A stretch of 64,000 bases of DNA. Source: Ruminococcus flavefaciens. GTDB lineage: Bacteria; Bacillota; Clostridia; Oscillospirales; Ruminococcaceae. The stretch lies in NCBI RefSeq assembly GCF_900143025.1, contig NZ_FRCT01000002.1:124001-188000 (forward strand). The letters are read 5' to 3'. Made by a program: the position numbers and the translations under genes. Positions 25,615 through 33,684 of this stretch are shown here, piece by piece (positions within the stretch are counted from its first letter, which is position 1; each line of letters starts with the position of its first letter). The notes beneath the pieces are model-generated. The model was not told the DNA's origin and made no database searches. It saw only the letters and a program-made list of their open reading frames with translations.

Positions 25615-26205
25615 ATGAGCGTATTAGTACCTTACGTTGTTGAACAGACAAGCAGAGGAGAGAGATCATATGATATATATTCTCGTCTGCTCAATGACAG
25701 AATTATTATGCTTTCAGATCAGGTAAGTGATGCAACTGCAAGTGTAGTTGTTGCACAGCTTCTTTATCTTGAAAGTCAGGATTCTGAAAAGGATATTTCA
25801 TTATATATAAATAGTCCTGGCGGTTCTGTTACTGCCGGAATGGCTATATATGATACAATGAATTATATAAAATGTGATGTTTCAACAATATGTATCGGTA
25901 TGGCTGCTTCAATGGGTGCATTCCTGCTTTCTTCAGGAGCAAAGGGCAAGAGAATAGCTCTTCCGAATAGTGAGATAATGATTCATCAGCCTCTTATTGG
26001 CGGCGGCCTTGGCGGTCAGCAGACTGATATTATGATACACGCAAAAAATCTCGAGCGCACAAGAGAGCGACTTGAGAGTATTATGGCTGAAAATTCAGGA
26101 AAGAGCGTGGAGGAAATGCACGCTGCTTGCGAAAGAGATAATTATATGACTGCTCAGGAAGCACTTGAGTTTGGTCTTATAGATAAAGTTATCACAAAAA
26201 GGTAG
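25615..26205 (+). CDS. clpP: ATP-dependent Clp protease proteolytic subunit ClpP
   Basis: Serine protease core of the ClpXP and ClpCP machines. The 196 residues show the catalytic serine in [12 protein letters not shown], histidine in [14 protein letters not shown] and the aspartate in the later [18 protein letters not shown] region. The N-terminal [22 protein letters not shown] is standard. Followed after nine bases by clpX. A ClpC-like partner is encoded at 27849. Confidence 0.97.
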   Translation: MSVLVPYVVEQTSRGERSYDIYSRLLNDRIIMLSDQVSDATASVVVAQLLYLESQDSEKDISLYINSPGGSVTAGMAIYDTMNYIKCDVSTICIGMAASMGAFLLSSGAKGKRIALPNSEIMIHQPLIGGGLGGQQTDIMIHAKNLERTRERLESIMAENSGKSVEEMHAACERDNYMTAQEALEFGLIDKVITKR

Positions 26206-26214
26206 GGGAATTAA

Positions 26215-27498
26215 ATGGCTGAAACGTTTAAATCGTGCAGCTTCTGCGGAAAGGGCGAAAACAGAGTACGCAGTATGTTTTCTGCAGGTTCATCTAATAT
26301 TTGCGACGAATGTGTAACTTACTGCTATGAAATGCTCTATGGTTCGGGAGTAGCCAAGGCACACAGAAAGGCTGCAAAATCCGATAACGAAGGCGATGTT
26401 TCTTCAATGAAGCTTATGAAGCCTGTAGAGATCAAGGCTTTCCTTGATGAGTATGTTATCGGTCAGGACGATGCGAAGAAATCGCTGTCTGTAGCTGTGT
26501 ACAATCATTATAAGAGAATAATGAGTCAGGAAAACGAGAAGGATTTCGCTGACAGCGACGGGGTAGAGCTTCAGAAGAGCAATGTGCTTCTTCTCGGACC
26601 TACCGGTGTCGGAAAGACCTTTCTTGCACAGACCCTTGCTAAGCTTCTGAATGTTCCGTTTGCAATTGCCGATGCTACTACAATTACAGAAGCTGGTTAT
26701 GTCGGTGATGACGTTGAAAATGTACTTCTCAGACTTATTCAGGCAGCTGATTTTGATATAAAGGCTGCTGAAAGAGGTATTATCTATATTGATGAGATAG
26801 ATAAGATCGCAAGAAAGTCTGAAAATACATCTTTGACTCGTGATGTAAGCGGTGAAGGCGTTCAGCAGGCTCTCCTCAAGATAATTGAGGGTACTGTTTC
26901 AAATGTTCCTCCTCAGGGCGGAAGAAAGCATCCTAATCAGGAAGTTATTCAGATAAACACAAAGAATATACTGTTTATCTGCGGAGGTGCTTTCGACGGA
27001 CTCGAAAAGCAGATACAAAAGCGTATCGGCAAAGCTCCGATAGGTTTTGGCGGTGAAATAAAGACTCATAAGGAAGAGGATAACATCTTCAAAAAGGTTG
27101 TACCGAAGGATCTTGTAAAATTTGGTATGGTTCCTGAGTTTGTAGGTCGCCTTCCTGTTATATCTGTTCTTGAAGAGCTTGATGAGGCATCACTTGTAAG
27201 AATTCTTACCGAGCCTAAAAATGCTCTTATAAAGCAGTATAAAAAGCTTTTCGATTATGATGATATAGAGCTTGAGGTTGAGGACGATGCCCTTATTGAA
27301 ATAGCCAAAAAAGCTATTGCTCAGAAAACAGGTGCTCGTGGACTTCGCTCGATCATTGAATCTATTCTTATGAATACTATGTTTACTGTTCCGTCTGACG
27401 GAAGTATAGCAAAGGTAACAGTTACAGCTGACAGTGTAATAAACGGAACACAGCCGCTGCTTATAAACAGAAGAAATAAGCTTCTGAAAGCTGAATAA
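26215..27498 (+). CDS. clpX: ATP-dependent Clp protease ATPase subunit ClpX
   Basis: Unfoldase feeding substrates to ClpP. The 427 residues carry an N-terminal C4 zinc finger ([15 protein letters not shown]...CDECV), Walker [10 protein letters not shown], Walker [11 protein letters not shown], pore and sensor segments, and the ClpP-docking region [12 protein letters not shown] (the IGF tripeptide). Ribosome site AGGGGAA ahead. The transcript ends at a near-perfect palindromic terminator. Confidence 0.97.
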   Translation: MAETFKSCSFCGKGENRVRSMFSAGSSNICDECVTYCYEMLYGSGVAKAHRKAAKSDNEGDVSSMKLMKPVEIKAFLDEYVIGQDDAKKSLSVAVYNHYKRIMSQENEKDFADSDGVELQKSNVLLLGPTGVGKTFLAQTLAKLLNVPFAIADATTITEAGYVGDDVENVLLRLIQAADFDIKAAERGIIYIDEIDKIARKSENTSLTRDVSGEGVQQALLKIIEGTVSNVPPQGGRKHPNQEVIQINTKNILFICGGAFDGLEKQIQKRIGKAPIGFGGEIKTHKEEDNIFKKVVPKDLVKFGMVPEFVGRLPVISVLEELDEASLVRILTEPKNALIKQYKKLFDYDDIELEVEDDALIEIAKKAIAQKTGARGLRSIIESILMNTMFTVPSDGSIAKVTVTADSVINGTQPLLINRRNKLLKAE

Positions 27499-27503
27499 AA
27501 GTT

Positions 27504-27531
27504 AAAGGGACTGCAATTGCAGTCCCTTTTT
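27504..27531. terminator. Palindromic terminator between clpX and the cysteine-rich peptide gene
   Basis: A 26-base perfect palindrome (AAAGGGACTGCA and its complement, 27504-27529) is followed by T residues on the plus strand and by a T-containing stretch on the minus strand. It can serve both convergent genes. Confidence 0.85.
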
Positions 27532-27541
27532 GCGTCTTTTT

Positions 27542-27679
27542 TCAGCAGCCACAGCCGCAGCCGTTGTTATTGCCGCAATCACAGCCGTTATTGCCACAGC
27601 CTGAAAAGAGAATAATAACGAGAAGAACTAAAAGAATGATGCACCAGCAGTTATTTCCTCCGAAGCATGAATTACACAT
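27542..27679 (-). CDS. Small cysteine-rich membrane peptide (45 residues)
   Basis: A short gene between convergent clpX and divergent clpC. The peptide begins MCNSCFGGNNCWC, has one hydrophobic helix (IILLVLLVIILFSG, about residues 14-27) and ends in a Cys/Gly/Asn tail (CGNNGCDCGNNNGCGCGC): ten cysteines in 45 residues. The ATG at 27679 has AAGGAG eight bases upstream, a strong sign that it is translated. Similar short C-G-N-rich proteins occur in many Clostridia, often labelled after insect chorion proteins because of composition only. Metal binding, a disulfide-rich surface peptide or a spore-coat role are guesses. Confidence 0.75.
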   Translation of the reverse strand: MCNSCFGGNNCWCIILLVLLVIILFSGCGNNGCDCGNNNGCGCGC

Positions 27680-27736
27680 ATTGAATTTCTCCTTAAATTA
27701 ATGTATTTAAAGCGATTTTTTGTCGCTTCATAGTAC

Positions 27737-27765
27737 ATAATATGTCATACGAAAAAAAGTGTTAC
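27737..27765 (-). promoter_or_regulatory. Candidate promoter of the cysteine-rich peptide gene
   Basis: On the minus strand GTAACA (27760-27765), 17 bases, TATTAT (27737-27742) fits SigA loosely; the overlapping AAC-N16-CATATTATG also resembles a SigK site. A hairpin (27710-27728) follows in the leader. Confidence 0.3.
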
Positions 27766-27786
27766 AGATTTTTCAAGTTCATATAT

Positions 27787-27820
27787 TTCGACACTTATCG
27801 CGTAAAAAAAGTGGCATAAT
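27787..27820 (+). promoter_or_regulatory. clpC-like gene promoter with 0A box in the -35 place
   Basis: TTCGACA (27787-27793, complement TGTCGAA) lies 21 bases before CATAAT (27815-27820), itself preceded by TGG. A Spo0A box replacing the -35 with a spacer over 20 bases is how Spo0A-activated SigA promoters such as Bacillus spoIIG look. Confidence 0.4.
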
Positions 27821-27848
27821 ATATTCATGATAATAAGGAGGCAAGAAA

Positions 27849-30155
27849 ATGATCAATAATGAAAAGTTTACAAAGAAAGCTCTTTTGATAATTGAGGGAG
27901 CTATAGAATACGCTTCTGAGCTTGGACATACTTACGTTGGAAGTGAACATATTCTTCTTTCCATAGCAGGCGAGGGGAATTCTGATGCTGCTGATATTCT
28001 AATTGATAGTGAGATCACATATGACGAACTGCGCAAAGAAATAATTAATATGGTAGGTCAGGGAACCCCGTCCGTTCTTAATCAGCGTTTTTTTACAACT
28101 GCGACGAAACGTATACTTGAAAAAGCTGTTTTATCAGCATCAGCTGCAAAAGACAAGAAATCCACTCCCGAGCATATCCTTGCAGCAATGATCGAAGAAA
28201 AATCATGCAGCGGATGTACGATAATAAGAAGGCTCAACGCAGATATAAATACTATCTATACAAGACTTTGCGATATTCTGGATAACGAAGCAAGCAGAAA
28301 GCTTTATGATGCAATGATGCCTAAGCAGTCACAGATTCCAAATCTATACAGATACGGAAAAAATCTTACCGAATTAAGCAGTATAAGAAAAAACGATCCG
28401 CTTGTAGGGCGAGAAAAAGAAATAGAAAGGATTTTACAAATTCTTTCGCGCAGAAATAAAAACAATCCCTGCCTTATAGGTGAAGCAGGTGTAGGCAAAA
28501 CAGCTATAGTTGAAGGAGTAGCAGAACTATTTACAAAAAATCTCGTACCTGATACACTTAAAAACAAATATATTTTTTCGCTTGATATAGCGTCTCTTCT
28601 ATCAGGAGCCAAATATCGTGGAGATTTTGAAGAACGTATAAGATCTTGTATAGATGAAGCAGTAAAAGCAGGAAACATAATACTTTTTATTGATGAGATC
28701 CATATGATAGTTGGTGCAGGTGCAGCAGAGGGAGCAATAGATGCTGCAAATATTATGAAACCGCAACTTGCACGAGGTGAATTGCAGATAATTGGTGCAA
28801 CAACTTTTGACGAGTATCGTAAAACAATAGAAAAGGATTCTGCACTTGAAAGAAGATTTCAGCCTGTGAAAATATGTGAGCCGGATGCTGAAAGCTGTAT
28901 AGAAATGATAAAAGGCTTACGGTATAATTATGAGAGATATCATAATATGCGAATAAGTGATGATATAATTAAAAAAGCTGTCGAGCTTTCAAAAAGATAT
29001 GTTACAGATCGCTTCCTTCCTGATAAAGCTATTGATATCTTAGACGAAGCTTGTGCTTGCGCTAAAATAAGGAACTGTGAAAAGCCAATCAAAAATAAAG
29101 CTAAACTTCCTGATATTAGGTCAGATAGAAAAAAGGATGTTGAGAATGAGGTTACTGAAAACGATCTAAACAATGTTATATCGCTAAAAACAGGGATTCC
29201 GATAAACAAGCTGACACCTTTTGAGTCAAAAAAGCTATATGATTTAGAAAAGAAATTATCAGAACATATCATAGGGCATGATAATGCTGTAAGGAAAATA
29301 ATAGAGGTCCTATATCGCGCAAGATCGGGATTACGTGACTCAAATCGTCCCATTGCTTCATTTTTATTCGCTGGTCCTACAGGAGTAGGAAAAACTGAGC
29401 TTGCAAAAGCACTTGCAGATTATTTTTTTGATAGTGAAAATAGTCTTATACGCATTGATATGTCAGAATATATGGAAAAACATTCAATCTCAAAGCTTAT
29501 CGGAGCACCTCCCGGATACGCTGGTTATGACAGCTGTGAAAACAATCTCTGTGAAAAAGTAAAGAGGTGTCCGTATTCTCTGGTGCTATTTGATGAAATC
29601 GAAAAAGCTGATACAGAGGTGCTGAATATACTTTTGCAGATACTTGAAGACGGTTTTGTTACAGATTCGGTTATGCGCAGAGTTGATTTTCGCAATACAA
29701 TAATAATAATGACGTCAAATGCAGGTGCTGAGGAGCTCACTTCAAAAATAACTCTTGGTTTTTCGGGAATAGATGATATAAACGGCAGGATAGCAGAAAG
29801 AATAAGCAAATTTTTTTCATCGGAGCTTATCAATCGCATAGATGAAATAATTTTCTTTGAGACTTTTAAAAAGGAACATCTTTTAAAAATAAGCAGATTG
29901 CAGCTTAATGCCATAGCTGAACGCGCAAAATGTCTCGGGATCAATATTGAATTTACAGAAAGAGTTGCAGAAATCGTTGCTTCAGCAGAAGGTACTTCAC
30001 GCTATGGGGCAAGACCTATCCGACGAAGAGCTGTGGAGCTTGTAGAAAATGGCCTTGCGAGAAAGATTGTCAATTCAGAGATAAATAGTGGTGACAGCAT
30101 TAAAATAGATATAGAAAACGAAAGTATCAGCATGACAAAAACTGTTACGATATAA
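27849..30155 (+). CDS. ClpC/ClpA-type ATPase without middle domain
   Basis: An AAA+ unfoldase of 768 residues with two N-terminal Clp repeats (to about 145), Walker A1 GEAGVGKTA, Walker B1 ILFIDEIHM, Walker A2 GPTGVGKTE, Walker B2 LVLFDEIEKAD. The ClpP-docking tripeptide LGF is seen in ITLGFSG. The ~45-residue coiled middle domain of ClpC, with its UVR-like motif, is missing: the AAA1 domain passes into EVTENDLNNVISLKTGIP through a short charged linker. The usual second-domain GYVGYEEGGQL is altered to GYAGYDSCENNL. No ctsR, mcsA or mcsB is adjacent. Ribosome site AAGGAGG. I call it ClpC-like rather than assigning a symbol. Confidence 0.85.
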   Translation: MINNEKFTKKALLIIEGAIEYASELGHTYVGSEHILLSIAGEGNSDAADILIDSEITYDELRKEIINMVGQGTPSVLNQRFFTTATKRILEKAVLSASAAKDKKSTPEHILAAMIEEKSCSGCTIIRRLNADINTIYTRLCDILDNEASRKLYDAMMPKQSQIPNLYRYGKNLTELSSIRKNDPLVGREKEIERILQILSRRNKNNPCLIGEAGVGKTAIVEGVAELFTKNLVPDTLKNKYIFSLDIASLLSGAKYRGDFEERIRSCIDEAVKAGNIILFIDEIHMIVGAGAAEGAIDAANIMKPQLARGELQIIGATTFDEYRKTIEKDSALERRFQPVKICEPDAESCIEMIKGLRYNYERYHNMRISDDIIKKAVELSKRYVTDRFLPDKAIDILDEACACAKIRNCEKPIKNKAKLPDIRSDRKKDVENEVTENDLNNVISLKTGIPINKLTPFESKKLYDLEKKLSEHIIGHDNAVRKIIEVLYRARSGLRDSNRPIASFLFAGPTGVGKTELAKALADYFFDSENSLIRIDMSEYMEKHSISKLIGAPPGYAGYDSCENNLCEKVKRCPYSLVLFDEIEKADTEVLNILLQILEDGFVTDSVMRRVDFRNTIIIMTSNAGAEELTSKITLGFSGIDDINGRIAERISKFFSSELINRIDEIIFFETFKKEHLLKISRLQLNAIAERAKCLGINIEFTERVAEIVASAEGTSRYGARPIRRRAVELVENGLARKIVNSEINSGDSIKIDIENESISMTKTVTI

Positions 30156-30158
30156 GAA

Positions 30159-30189
30159 AAAGGCAATACATGATTAATGTATTGCCTTT
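30159..30189. terminator. Bidirectional terminator between clpC-like and anti-sigma genes
   Basis: AAAGGCAATACA (30159-30170) pairs perfectly with TGTATTGCCTTT (30178-30189); A/T runs flank both sides, so it can serve both convergent genes. Confidence 0.8.
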
Positions 30190-30193
30190 AATG

Positions 30194-31777
30194 TTATCGA
30201 GGTATATCTTTTACCGCAAGGTAAGGAGTTTCATTGTTTTTATCGGAATATGAGCCGAATATGTTTATATAGTAGTCATCAAGCATATCTGCTCTTGCAA
30301 GGAGAGATATTTTAACGTGAGTCTGTTCGCCCTGAGGTATGTTTATATGGTTTTTGGCAGAATGATTATCAGTCTCGAATGATACAAATCCGTTGCCGGA
30401 TGATATATGAGTCGGAATTATTCCGGCAAGTCCGTTTTTGTATACATCATCATAAAGATCAAGAACACCTTCGCAGTCGTGGTATACTTCAGGAGCAACA
30501 AGGAAATCTGTTGATGTATGATTTTCAATATCATCAAAGATATCATGGTCACTTGTATTTGTATAGGTAAGCTCAAGTACAATAAGCTTCATTTCTGCAT
30601 TTTCTTTTTCAACAAGCTCGTCAATGGTATCCTTGCCATCGCCATATTTCATCCAGCAGTATGTCTGATAGATCTTGCCTTCTTCATCAATAAAAGGACT
30701 GTAATCCTTATATATTCCACAGCAATCAGTAGTTATGCCTTCAAAATCATCTTGTATCCATGCATTGTCTATTGTAATGTCAACATTATGTCCATTAACT
30801 GTATGTGATATAGTTTGACCAACATTTGTGAATGATACTTCATCAATAGGTTTGCAGTTCTTTAACATTTCGCTGTGATATGCTTCTGCTGAAATTTTTG
30901 AATTATCAGATGATTTTTCACTATTGACCCAAGGATAAGCTTTCTCATCGTTTGAAGGTATAAGTGTCATACCTTTGATAAAGCTTTTGAAATCTGCTGT
31001 AGATATATCATTTGTTGCATAAAGCTGAACAAAAAAATTGAAACCTTTAAATTTTACCCAGGCAATTTTATTGAAGTTATTTACATCTTCTATCTCTTCG
31101 AAAATGTCAGATGTATTGAAAATATAAGCTGTTTTACTTTCATCAGAAACATCTGAATATGAAACTATTCCGCTTAATGTTTCTTTAAAAGCTGTATCGT
31201 CTTTTATTCTGTAATATGCAGCTTCAAATGTACCACCTGAAGGTGTTACATATGCATTTTTTTCATTTTCAAGCGCATACACGCCTTCCGGAAGCCATGT
31301 ATACTGAACATCATATGTCTGTGTGTCGGCTATTTCGTCATATGACGGAGTATATTTTAAAATATATTGATATTTTCCGTTTTGAGTAATTTGGAAGTTT
31401 GGCGAATGTTCTTCAATAACTTCTGCGATCGTTGCTTGTTCTGTAACAGCTTCAGTAGTAACTTCTTCGGTGACTAATGACGTAGTTAACGCCTGAGTCA
31501 TTTTTTCAATTTCTGAAGCAGGTTCAATTTCTGTATTTTGATTTGTATAAGCAAAAACTACAGCAGGCACTGCAATTATAACTGCCGCTGCTGCCGCGAT
31601 CATACTTATATAACGTCTATGAAAGTAATTTGTTTCCCTTTGAGGAGTATGTCCTTTCTGAATTTCTGATTTTCTCAGTTCATATAATACGGAGAAATCG
31701 TGTTTTTTACCTGATGAAAAAGCATTGTTGACTATTCTTTTCCACTGCTTTTTTGAAGGTAGTTTTTTATTTCTCAT
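30194..31777 (-). CDS. Membrane-anchored anti-sigma-like protein, large extracellular part
   Basis: A 527-residue protein encoded just after an ECF sigma factor, with an 11-base overlap. Residues 1-53 are basic and cytosolic, one membrane helix follows (about 57-77, ISMIAAAAAVIIAVPAVVFAY), then a Thr/Glu/Val-rich linker and a ~400-residue outside region. The part around residues 150-290 resembles the DUF4367 type found at the C-terminus of Firmicutes anti-sigma factors (AYIFNTS...AWVKFKGFNFFVQLYA); the last 230 residues form a second domain I do not recognise. The presumed role is to hold the sigma factor until an outside signal arrives. Start ATG at 31777 with GGAGG eight bases away. Confidence 0.7.
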   Translation of the reverse strand: MRNKKLPSKKQWKRIVNNAFSSGKKHDFSVLYELRKSEIQKGHTPQRETNYFHRRYISMIAAAAAVIIAVPAVVFAYTNQNTEIEPASEIEKMTQALTTSLVTEEVTTEAVTEQATIAEVIEEHSPNFQITQNGKYQYILKYTPSYDEIADTQTYDVQYTWLPEGVYALENEKNAYVTPSGGTFEAAYYRIKDDTAFKETLSGIVSYSDVSDESKTAYIFNTSDIFEEIEDVNNFNKIAWVKFKGFNFFVQLYATNDISTADFKSFIKGMTLIPSNDEKAYPWVNSEKSSDNSKISAEAYHSEMLKNCKPIDEVSFTNVGQTISHTVNGHNVDITIDNAWIQDDFEGITTDCCGIYKDYSPFIDEEGKIYQTYCWMKYGDGKDTIDELVEKENAEMKLIVLELTYTNTSDHDIFDDIENHTSTDFLVAPEVYHDCEGVLDLYDDVYKNGLAGIIPTHISSGNGFVSFETDNHSAKNHINIPQGEQTHVKISLLARADMLDDYYINIFGSYSDKNNETPYLAVKDIPR

Positions 31778-32273
31778 CAGTAATTCCTCCTTTCATTCTC
31801 AGACGTTTTTTAGTACGTTCAAAACGCTTTCTGACATTGCTTTCGGTGAGAGATAACTTTTGGGCGACATCTCTCCATGACATTTCCTTAATACAGCGCA
31901 TGATGACAATGCTCCTGTCGGGCTCTTCAAGAGTATTGAGTATATTATCAACATGATTTTTGTTTTCTGTATTGGCGCAAACGTCTGCTATCTGTATAGA
32001 TTCGTCTATAGGTACTTCTTCTGTATGGCGTCGTTTGTTTTTGCGGTAAATATTAATAGATGTACTCTTAATTACCTTGACTATGTATGAACGAGTTTTT
32101 GTACTTCTGCAATCTTCAAACTTATGCAGCTTTCCGAGTATACGGATAAATGCATCTGAAACAGCGTCCTCAGCAAGTCCTTCATCATGTAATACTGCAT
32201 ATGCTATACGGTACATTGGTTGTTCATAAAGGTTATAAAGAGTGGTAAGTTTTTCGGAATTTTCCTTAGTCAT
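31767..32273 (-). CDS. ECF-type RNA polymerase sigma factor
   Basis: A 168-residue sigma-70-family protein with region 2 (LYEQPMYRIAYAVLHDEGLAEDAVSDAFIRI) and region 4 (LEEPDRSIVIMRCIKEMSWRDVAQKLSLTESNVRKRFERTKKRL). No region 3, as usual for ECF factors. The ATG at 32273 has GAGG seven bases ahead; a longer frame lacks a ribosome site. Co-transcribed with the anti-sigma-like gene. A palindrome GAAACGTTTC lies at 32289-32298 between promoter area and ribosome site. Target genes cannot be told from the sequence. Confidence 0.88.
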   Translation of the reverse strand: MTKENSEKLTTLYNLYEQPMYRIAYAVLHDEGLAEDAVSDAFIRILGKLHKFEDCRSTKTRSYIVKVIKSTSINIYRKNKRRHTEEVPIDESIQIADVCANTENKNHVDNILNTLEEPDRSIVIMRCIKEMSWRDVAQKLSLTESNVRKRFERTKKRLRMKGGITDEK

Positions 32274-32288
32274 CTTATCACCTCGATC

Positions 32289-32298
32289 GAAACGTTTC
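32289..32298. promoter_or_regulatory. Palindrome GAAACGTTTC ahead of ECF sigma gene
   Basis: A perfect 10-base palindrome four bases upstream of the GAGG ribosome site on the minus strand. It resembles a LacI-family half-site pair, but lacks the exact cre spacing. An operator role is possible, not shown. Confidence 0.25.
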
Positions 32299-32343
32299 AA
32301 TATATATAACAGTTAAAAAAACAGTTTTGTGACATTTTGAATT

Positions 32344-32371
32344 AAAAAAACTCCCTGAAAGGAGCTTTCAG
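32344..32371 (-). terminator. Terminator of the radical-SAM gene (minus strand)
   Basis: CTGAAAG/CTTTCAG stem with a three-base loop (32355-32371) is followed on the minus strand by GGAG and seven T residues (32344-32350). It overlaps the stop codon region. Confidence 0.7.
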
Positions 32372-33252
32372 ATACCTGTAAGATCAAATTCAGGGACATA
32401 TTTTTCAGAAGAAGAGCTTTTTTGCTGCGTAAATCCGTTTATTCCAAGCTGTGCTGCATGATCAACTACAGTGTTGTATTCCATTTTAGTTACACGGCGT
32501 TTAAGTTCTTTGTATTCATCGGAAATAAAGTCGAAAGGTGTGTACTGATTCATTATACTTACAAGCACTTCATCTTTAGATGTAGATCCGGCTATCCAGT
32601 CCATTATTTTCATCGAGTCATGCCTGTGAGAGGGGAGGACCATATGTCTGATGATAGTTCCTTTTATAAGTCCGCCCTCATCGTTATAGCAAAGCTTACC
32701 GATCTGCCTGATCATTGCAAGGACAGCTTTTGATGTAATATCAAAATAGTCACTTGCGTTTGAATATTTTTGAGATATATCAGATGAAAAGTATTTTATA
32801 TCAGGAAGATATATATCTACATATCCGTCCAGCATATCTATTGTTTCAGTAAGTTCGTATCCTCCGCAGTTATAAACTACTGGTATAACAAGCCTATGCC
32901 TGATTTTATCCAACGCATTGATAATATTCGGGACGAAATGTGTCGGCGTTACAAGGTCGATATTATCTGCTCCCATATCCTGCAATGAAAGAAATATATC
33001 AGCAAGCTTTTCGGTGCTGACTTTTTTTCCGAACAATTCGTTGCTTATTTTATTATTCTGACAGAAACAGCAATGCAGATTACAGCCGGAAAAGAAAACA
33101 GTACCTGCTCCGTTTTTATAAGAGATGCAGGGTTCTTCCCACTTATGAAGAGAGGCTCTTGCAACGACCGTATCAGCTCCCGCACCGCAGAAGCCAGTAT
33201 TTTTCGTTCTGTCTACACCGCATTTACGCGGACATAAATAACATTCACTCAT
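32368..33252 (-). CDS. Radical SAM protein, PflX/COG1313-like
   Basis: A 294-residue radical-SAM protein. The N-terminal MSECYLCPRKCGVDR and GFCGAG hold four extra cysteines typical of the PflX-like group; the radical-SAM cluster motif is CNLHCCFC (C-x3-C-x2-C) near residue 58. Further family segments are FVPNIINAL, VVYNCGGYE, and YLPDIKYF. Annotated widely as a pyruvate formate-lyase-activating-like protein, but its true target is unknown. The start ATG at 33252 has GGAAG nine bases upstream; another ATG nine bases earlier is possible. It overlaps the preceding gene by eight bases, so the two are one operon. Confidence 0.85.
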   Translation of the reverse strand: MSECYLCPRKCGVDRTKNTGFCGAGADTVVARASLHKWEEPCISYKNGAGTVFFSGCNLHCCFCQNNKISNELFGKKVSTEKLADIFLSLQDMGADNIDLVTPTHFVPNIINALDKIRHRLVIPVVYNCGGYELTETIDMLDGYVDIYLPDIKYFSSDISQKYSNASDYFDITSKAVLAMIRQIGKLCYNDEGGLIKGTIIRHMVLPSHRHDSMKIMDWIAGSTSKDEVLVSIMNQYTPFDFISDEYKELKRRVTKMEYNTVVDHAAQLGINGFTQQKSSSSEKYVPEFDLTGI

Positions 33253-33517
33253 CGTATTCATCTTCCATATAATCCCTGAAATCAAAATTTTCTGATGTTG
33301 TAGTGCTGTTCAAAAGGTCGCTTCGAGAAATATTGTTTTTAACACAATACATTGCTGCAGTTGCAAGAAAAAGACTTTTTGACAGCTTATTTTTTGAACA
33401 GTATTCGCTTATCAGCCTGTCCTCGTAAAGGCTGACTTTGCACGACAGGCTTTTATAAAATATCACGCTGTTTGAATAACGAGTAGCCTTGTCCTTGGAT
33501 TTTTCCTTCTTATTCAT
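33245..33517 (-). CDS. Small ribbon-helix-helix-like protein
   Basis: A 90-residue basic-then-acidic protein. Residues ~26-60 (CKVSLYEDRLISEYCSKN, then KLSKSLFLATAAMYCVKN) look like a ribbon-helix-helix: one short strand, then two helices with a turn at KLSKS. The C-terminal 20 residues are acidic. The gene precedes the radical-SAM gene, and its promoter -10 lies within a perfect palindrome (33537-33551), which would suit self-repression. A phage, plasmid or toxin-antitoxin origin is not indicated. The fold call is tentative. Confidence 0.55.
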   Translation of the reverse strand: MNKKEKSKDKATRYSNSVIFYKSLSCKVSLYEDRLISEYCSKNKLSKSLFLATAAMYCVKNNISRSDLLNSTTTSENFDFRDYMEDEYDE

Positions 33518-33536
33518 AATTATCCCCCCAAGATCA

Positions 33537-33573
33537 ATACAATAATTGTATCATTGCTGTCGATAAAAGTCAA
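33537..33573 (-). promoter_or_regulatory. Promoter with palindromic operator before the RHH-like gene
   Basis: Minus strand TTGACT (33568-33573), 17 bases, TACAAT (33545-33550). The -10 is inside ATACAAT-A-ATTGTAT (33537-33551), a perfect 7-base inverted repeat around one base. Confidence 0.6.
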
Positions 33574-33623
33574 GAAACGCCACAAAAATCGCTTAGCCTC
33601 ATTAAATATCACAAAATTATCAC

Positions 33624-33652
33624 TTGCTTTTTTGTACATAATGATGTATAAT
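33624..33652 (+). promoter_or_regulatory. SigA promoter of proC
   Basis: TTGCTT (33624-33629), 17-base spacer, TATAAT (33647-33652), 32 bases before the start codon. Confidence 0.75.
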
Positions 33653-33684
33653 AAAAATTACATTAATATAAGGAGATCATAACA

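Noticed and set aside
32289..32298. CcpA cre site before the ECF sigma gene
   Set aside because: GAAACGTTTC is palindromic but lacks the spacing of the cre consensus; kept only as a weak operator candidate.
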